From: Bin80 sp965220935
Lineage (GTDB): Bacteria; Bacteroidota; Rhodothermia; Rhodothermales; Bin80
Length of the DNA stretch: 64,000 bases
Reading direction: 5' to 3'
Assembly (NCBI GenBank): GCA_965220935.1
Contig: OZ244857.1
Location: 3,534,001 to 3,598,000 of the forward strand
A program made the position numbers and the translations under genes. Shown here piece by piece: positions 59,354-64,000 of the stretch. Every line of letters begins with the position of its first letter. Positions within the stretch are counted from its first letter, which is position 1. Below the pieces are notes generated by a model. The model was not told the origin of the DNA and searched no databases. It saw only the letters and a list, made by a program, of their open reading frames with translations.

Positions 59354-62300
59354 TTGAGTGAATCACCGTTAAAGAGATTGTCTTCCCATGTCTGCCGAGC
59401 GCCTGCATTTCAGGCGTTTTATACATGGTGTAAGGAAGCCACACAAGATCAGGAGTGTCTATTGCTGAATTCTCCTGGATCTCTTCCTTCTTTTTTGCTC
59501 CATCATATATGGACGATTGGTCGCTCTATTGTCTGCATCGCTCCCGATTCAGAAGATGCCAGATTATTACACGGAGATCTAGTAGAGCTAGGATTGCCTA
59601 GCCTCTTGTACCCCTCATTAGGATCGTCTCCCTACAATGATCAACAGGTTGATGATTCTGCTCCTATGGTTCGTCGGCATGATATTCTGCAGCAACTCAA
59701 TACTGATGCACAGACACTGGTAGTGGCTAGCCTTCAGGCCGTGGTTGAACGAATGCCAGCCCCAGAGAAAACACTTGAGGAATCTGTGACTGTCAATGTT
59801 CAAGACCGCATTCCTCCAGAAAAACTCATTGACGTTCTGAGTGTCAAGGGCTTTGTCCGTGTGCCGTTTGTACAGGATGCAGGTGAGATCGCGTGGCGTG
59901 GGGGAATTGTAGATGTCTTTCCCTATTCGGGTGGACTTCCTTTGCGTTTAGAGTTTTACGGCAATGAACTTGAGTCCATTCGAGAATTTGACCCAGTGAA
60001 CCAGCGATCGGTCAGCCGACTCCAAAGCGCAAGACTCGTCCCGCAGCCGACCCATGTCTCCACACAGATCTCATGGACATCTTTACTGGAGCAGGTTGCT
60101 CAGAATTGCCTTGTCGTTCTTTATGAAGAGCCACGCATGATCGAGAATGTCCAGACACTATGGGATGAAATTCAGGAGCAGTATACCTTAAAGTTACGCT
60201 CTGAAGATCATTGTCCAAGTCCAGAATCCAGATACCTATCCCCAGAAGCGCTGACTCGTTCTTGGTCATTAAAGCCCAGAATTCACCTGCATGCCTCGCT
60301 TGCGCGCTCAGTTGATGTGATTGATATCCGTGGATATCCCCAACCTCCATTTGGAGGACAAATGGATCTACTCCGGTCAGATTTATCCAAATCAGACCGA
60401 CGATACACCTATATCATCTGTGATAGCTCTGGGCAACTAAATCGCGTGAGATCGCTCCTTGACGATATCAGTGACTCGCTTAATCTCATATTTACTGTGG
60501 CATCTGTGACTCAAGGATTTACACTTCCTGACATCGGGTTGGCCGCGTATACAGATCATGAAATATTCGGACGATATTTTCAACCGCGTGCGCGAAAATT
60601 GTCCCGCACAGGCGGCATCCGCCTTCAGGAACTACAAAGCTTTAAGCCAGGTGATTTTGTCGTACACAAAGAATACGGTATTGGCAAATTTGGAGGGTTT
60701 AAGACCATTGAAATCAAGGGGCGGAAGCAAGAATCTGTACGACTCATCTACGCCAATGATGATGTTCTATTTGTAAATGTCAATGCGCTTCACAAACTCA
60801 GCAAGTATGCAGGTAAAGATAGTCAAGTCCCATCTCTCACACGATTAGGCACAGAGCAGTGGGAGCGTGCAAAAAGTCGGGCTAAAAAACGCATTAAAAC
60901 AATTGCTCGTGACCTGATTCGCCTGTATGCCGAACGTAAATCTGCGACAGGACATGCCTTTGCTGCAGATTCCGTCTGGCAAAAAGAACTAGAAGCCTCT
61001 TTCCCCTGGCAAGACACACCCGATCAGTATGAGGCGGTCGAGGCGGTGAAACGCGATATGGAAGCGTCAGCGCCTATGGATCGTCTTGTGTGCGGAGATG
61101 TAGGATTCGGGAAAACAGAAGTTGCCATTCGCGCTGCATTCAAGGCCGTTCAGGATGGAAAACAGGTGGCCATCTTGGTGCCCACCACCGTTCTTGCCCA
61201 ACAGCATTATATGACCTTCCGAAAACGGCTCGAGCCCTTTCCTGTGCGTGTTGAAGTCATTTCTCGGCGTGTTTCTGCTGCTGATGCCCGAAAACTCGTC
61301 GCAGATCTGCAATCAGGAAAGGTGGATGTATTGATTGGAACCCACCGACTGATCTCCAAAGATATTGAATTTAAGGATTTGGGGCTCCTAATCATAGATG
61401 AAGAGCAGAGATTCGGGGTACGCATGAAAGAGAAACTACGTCATTTACGTGTGGATGTTGATACGCTCACATTGACGGCCACTCCGATTCCTCGCACCTT
61501 ACAATTTTCCCTGATCGGTGCCAGAGACCTTTCCATCATCGGGACTCCACCACCGAACCGACAGCCGATTGACACTCAAATTCATTCCAAAGACTGGTCT
61601 CTGATTCGAGATGCAGTTTTGTATGAAGTCAATCGAGGAGGTCAGGTATTTTTTATTCATAATCGCATAGCATCCATAGAAGATCTGATGACACGCCTGC
61701 AGGACCTCCTGCCAGGGGTTCGTATACGAATTGGCCACGGAAGAATGGATTCGGCTGAACTTGAGCGGGTGATGACGGACTTTGTCGAACACAAATTTGA
61801 CGTTTTACTTAGTACATCTATTGTAGAAAATGGCTTAGACATTGCTAATGCGAATACCATCATCATTGACCGTGCCCAGCTATTTGGGCTGGCTGAGATT
61901 CATCAGTTACGCGGGCGCGTCGGGCGCAGTGACAGAAAAGCATTTTGCTATTTACTGGTGCCCTCAATTCAGGCACTCAGCAGAGATGCACGGCAGAGAT
62001 TACGCGCCGTTGAACAATTCAGTGATCTTGGGAGCGGATTTCATATTGCGATGCGAGATTTAGACATTCGGGGGGCTGGTAATATCCTTGGAGGGGAGCA
62101 GAGTGGCTTCATTGCCGATTTAGGACTCAACACATATTATCAAATGTTGGATGAAGCGGTACGTGAATTGAGGAATGAAGATTTTTCTGATATCTTTAAG
62201 GATGTAGCTTTACCTCATACCGAAGATACCGTGATTGACTTTGATGTCAACGCCTCTCTGCCAAAACCTTACGTCACCAATGACCTTGAACGCTTATCAT

Positions 62301-62728
62301 TGTACCAGCGTATAGGAGAAGCAATGGACAAACAAGCGCTTGACGAGTTGAAGGCCGAACTTCGCGATCGATTTGGGCCGCTTCCAGAACCAGCCTGCCG
62401 TCTGATACACGGCGCACACATGCGCCTCATGGGACAGCGCCTACATCTTCCAAGAATCTCCCTCCGCAATCAGCGCCTATTTTTGCGTCTTCCAAAAAAC
62501 AGTGAGGATCAGTATTTTTATACCGATCTTTTTGCTTCATTATTAGATGCGCTGGAAGCGATCAACCAATCATTCGTGCTCAAAGAGTCAAAAACAGGGA
62601 TGATGCGGATTATCATTCAAGGGGTTAAAACCGTTGAATCGGCCAATGAGATTCTTGTCAAGATCACCGCACAGTTGCCATCACCTGAAGTAGAATCTTC
62701 TCCATCTCTGGCATCGGTACCTGCTTAA
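59354..62728 (+). CDS. mfd: transcription-repair coupling factor Mfd
   Basis: The protein is 1124 residues from a TTG start at 59354 (no in-frame ATG occurs until about residue 98, too late for the family). The UvrB-like N-terminal module is followed by the RNA polymerase-interacting domain (FKPGDFVVHKEYGIGKFGGF, about residues 430-490), the RecG-like translocase with Walker A CGDVGFGKTEVAIRAAF (about 579), DEEQ box IIDEEQRFGV (about 682), TATPIPRTLQFSL and QLRGRVGRSDRKAFCYLLVP, and the C-terminal TRCF domain. It removes stalled RNA polymerase and recruits UvrA. Its 3' end overlaps the convergent rsmG gene by 65 bp. Confidence 0.95.
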   Translation: MSESPLKRLSSHVCRAPAFQAFYTWCKEATQDQECLLLNSPGSLPSFLLHHIWTIGRSIVCIAPDSEDARLLHGDLVELGLPSLLYPSLGSSPYNDQQVDDSAPMVRRHDILQQLNTDAQTLVVASLQAVVERMPAPEKTLEESVTVNVQDRIPPEKLIDVLSVKGFVRVPFVQDAGEIAWRGGIVDVFPYSGGLPLRLEFYGNELESIREFDPVNQRSVSRLQSARLVPQPTHVSTQISWTSLLEQVAQNCLVVLYEEPRMIENVQTLWDEIQEQYTLKLRSEDHCPSPESRYLSPEALTRSWSLKPRIHLHASLARSVDVIDIRGYPQPPFGGQMDLLRSDLSKSDRRYTYIICDSSGQLNRVRSLLDDISDSLNLIFTVASVTQGFTLPDIGLAAYTDHEIFGRYFQPRARKLSRTGGIRLQELQSFKPGDFVVHKEYGIGKFGGFKTIEIKGRKQESVRLIYANDDVLFVNVNALHKLSKYAGKDSQVPSLTRLGTEQWERAKSRAKKRIKTIARDLIRLYAERKSATGHAFAADSVWQKELEASFPWQDTPDQYEAVEAVKRDMEASAPMDRLVCGDVGFGKTEVAIRAAFKAVQDGKQVAILVPTTVLAQQHYMTFRKRLEPFPVRVEVISRRVSAADARKLVADLQSGKVDVLIGTHRLISKDIEFKDLGLLIIDEEQRFGVRMKEKLRHLRVDVDTLTLTATPIPRTLQFSLIGARDLSIIGTPPPNRQPIDTQIHSKDWSLIRDAVLYEVNRGGQVFFIHNRIASIEDLMTRLQDLLPGVRIRIGHGRMDSAELERVMTDFVEHKFDVLLSTSIVENGLDIANANTIIIDRAQLFGLAEIHQLRGRVGRSDRKAFCYLLVPSIQALSRDARQRLRAVEQFSDLGSGFHIAMRDLDIRGAGNILGGEQSGFIADLGLNTYYQMLDEAVRELRNEDFSDIFKDVALPHTEDTVIDFDVNASLPKPYVTNDLERLSLYQRIGEAMDKQALDELKAELRDRFGPLPEPACRLIHGAHMRLMGQRLHLPRISLRNQRLFLRLPKNSEDQYFYTDLFASLLDALEAINQSFVLKESKTGMMRIIIQGVKTVESANEILVKITAQLPSPEVESSPSLASVPA

Positions 62729-63278
62729 TCTCAATTGAGGAATCCGTCCCTTCAAGATCCCTTCGCTCGGCTATGAGATCTCCCCCCTTGATACAGTAAA
62801 GCGCCCCTATCGGGGTTGCAACTCTACAATGCCACTGCCACAACCTCGTTAAAGATGCGGTGGCTCTTGACACGCTGAAGTTAATTTTAGAAGAAAACGT
62901 TTCAGCTCGCCCATGCCATGGATGTAAATTTGGCAAATCTAACTTACGCTTGAAGGCCCGAACAGCTAGGATCTTTTTTTCAACTGAATCTACCGCATAC
63001 ACCGTCACATCAGGACGCATGATCGCAAGTGGAATTGCAGGTAATCCACCCCCAGTACCCCAATCTACAAGTGTTGTGCCCCGCGGGAAAGGTAACCTTA
63101 CAAATGCCAGACATTCATGGATGTGCAACGTAAAATCAGATGTTGATGTGCGACGTGATACTAAATTAATGCGTTGATTGTAGGTGCTCAGCAGATTAGA
63201 ATATGCCAGCAACTTGCCTTGCTGCCAAGGCTCAATGGCGACATGTTTCACGTGAAACGGTGCATCATTGCTGGGCAT
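62664..63278 (-). CDS. rsmG: 16S rRNA (guanine527-N7)-methyltransferase RsmG
   Basis: This 204-residue protein has the family N-terminus (PFHVKHV...LLAYSNLLSTYNQRINLVS), the SAM-binding motif LVDWGTGGGLPAIPLAI, VYAVDSVEKKILAVRAFKRK and a SRATASL block. It methylates G527 of 16S rRNA. The start codon follows the mnmG stop codon directly, so the two are co-transcribed as in many bacteria. The codons for FHVKH contain a parS site. Confidence 0.93.
   Translation of the reverse strand: MPSNDAPFHVKHVAIEPWQQGKLLAYSNLLSTYNQRINLVSRRTSTSDFTLHIHECLAFVRLPFPRGTTLVDWGTGGGLPAIPLAIMRPDVTVYAVDSVEKKILAVRAFKRKLDLPNLHPWHGRAETFSSKINFSVSRATASLTRLWQWHCRVATPIGALYCIKGGDLIAERRDLEGTDSSIEIKQVPMPEMEKILLQVMATVR
63244..63259. 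promoter_or_regulatory. parS-like centromere site inside rsmG
   Basis: TGTTTCACGTGAAACG matches the ParB consensus at 15 of 16 positions. It is embedded in the first codons of rsmG, a location also seen in other bacteria. With the site at 59318 it indicates an origin-proximal region. Confidence 0.88.
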
Positions 63279-64000
63279 TTACCGCCCTATGAGAACGGTC
63301 AGAACAGCAATGTCAGCAGGGCTAACGCCGCTGATTCTTGATGCTTGACCAATAGTTTCGGGTTGTATTTTGCTTAATTTCTCTCGAGCTTCAAGGGTAA
63401 TATTGTTGACCTCTGAGAAATCAAAGCTTTTGGGAATTTGATAGTTTTCCATAGTCAGCATCCTTTTGGCCTCTTCTTCTTGCCTTTGAATGTAGCCAGC
63501 GTATTTAATGGAGATTTCGGCCAGCTGCTCTACGGGTTCCATGCCTGGAGCAGGCGTGACAATTTCGCTACTTATCTGCGCAGATTCTAGGAGATGTCTC
63601 AAGTTGACCTCTGGCCTTCGGGCGATCTGAATCGCTTTCATCGGCTCACGAATGGGCGAGGTTCCGACCTGTTCTAGGTAAGCATTGCACATCTCAGGTT
63701 TGATAGAATAGTCGGACAGTTTGGCGATGGTTGCCTTGACCGCTTCACTTCGCCTGATCATTCGCTGATAGCGGGTGTCGGAAACCACTCCAAGTTGTTT
63801 TCCGAGTGGGGTGAGGCGCTCATCTGCATTGTCTTGGCGCAGTAGCATACGGTGTTCGGCTCTGGAAGTGAACATGCGATAGGGTTCTTCCGTCCCTTTT
63901 GCAATCAAATCATCAATAAGAACTCCAATGTAGGCCTCTGACCTGTGAAGAATGATGGGGGACTCATCGTTGATCAGTCGTACGGCATTCATTCCTGCAA
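63279..64000 (-). CDS. mnmG: tRNA uridine 5-carboxymethylaminomethyl modification enzyme MnmG, partial
   Basis: The C-terminal 240 or so residues are present; the N-terminal FAD-binding part lies beyond the right edge. Family blocks are AGMNAVRLI, EAYIGVLIDDLIAKGTEEPY, RMFTSRAEHRMLLRQDNADE, RLTPLG, YAGYIQRQEEEAKRM and QASRISGVSPADIAVL. With MnmE it modifies wobble uridines of tRNAs. Its stop codon is immediately before the rsmG start. Confidence 0.93.
   Translation of the reverse strand, partial: AGMNAVRLINDESPIILHRSEAYIGVLIDDLIAKGTEEPYRMFTSRAEHRMLLRQDNADERLTPLGKQLGVVSDTRYQRMIRRSEAVKATIAKLSDYSIKPEMCNAYLEQVGTSPIREPMKAIQIARRPEVNLRHLLESAQISSEIVTPAPGMEPVEQLAEISIKYAGYIQRQEEEAKRMLTMENYQIPKSFDFSEVNNITLEAREKLSKIQPETIGQASRISGVSPADIAVLTVLIGR

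Noticed and set aside
1..64000. CRISPR array, tRNA or rRNA genes
   Set aside because: No regularly spaced short repeats, and no tRNA cloverleaf or rRNA sequence seen on either strand.

Overview
The window looks like a chromosomal segment of a Bacteroidota-lineage bacterium, probably on the Rhodothermota/Balneolota side. This is an inference from three things: several very large secreted proteins end in type IX secretion (Por) sorting domains with the YPNPFN motif and often a DUF4397-like domain; a carotenoid hydratase (CruF-like) remnant is present; and base composition is moderate. The right end carries mfd, rsmG and mnmG with two parS-like sites, so this flank probably lies near the chromosome origin. 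No tRNA, rRNA or CRISPR array was seen.

Layout. 1-7.2 kb: an HsdR-N-like gene running off the edge, a decayed ISL3 element, a two-gene DUF6932/XRE-HTH pair resembling a toxin-antitoxin module, and a graveyard of IS1380 and TnpB fragments. 7.2-13.4 kb: a 2051-residue secreted protein with a PQQ-type sugar dehydrogenase-like head, 12 Ig-like repeats and a T9SS tail. 13.8-20 kb: a frameshifted DUF3326 gene, the tail of a PLP decarboxylase, then nested ISL3, IS110 and IS630 elements with a truncated AAA ATPase between them. 20.3-24.4 kb: a stand-alone P-loop ATPase and a compact three-gene cassette (TIGR04255-like plus two unknown proteins). 24.4-29 kb: an intact ISL3 element with an 8-bp target duplication, an ORF-less group II intron, and a broken IS4/Tn5-like transposase with an N-terminal DruA-like (DUF4338) domain. 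29-30 kb: a frameshifted Panacea/SocA-type antitoxin and partner. 31-36 kb: a 1685-residue T9SS surface protein. 36.5-43.8 kb: ordinary genes (MMPL/RND exporter operon, MaoC hydratase, recF) and a second copy of the stand-alone ATPase. 44.5-57 kb: a T9SS subtilisin-LRR protease, a large 3' duplication of it, and IS-driven damage to cruF and coaD around an intact Fic protein. 58-64 kb: murQ, mfd, rsmG, mnmG.

The genome is being reshaped by at least nine IS types. Many genes are cut by single-base frameshifts. Some lie in homopolymers, so read or assembly error must be kept in mind beside real decay or phase variation. The most attractive candidates for something undescribed are the 22.4-24.3 kb three-gene cassette, the family of paralogous ATPases (two intact, one relic), the T7/T8 homopolymer that decides whether the subtilase keeps its sorting tail, and the overlapping-hairpin attenuator in front of that protease.
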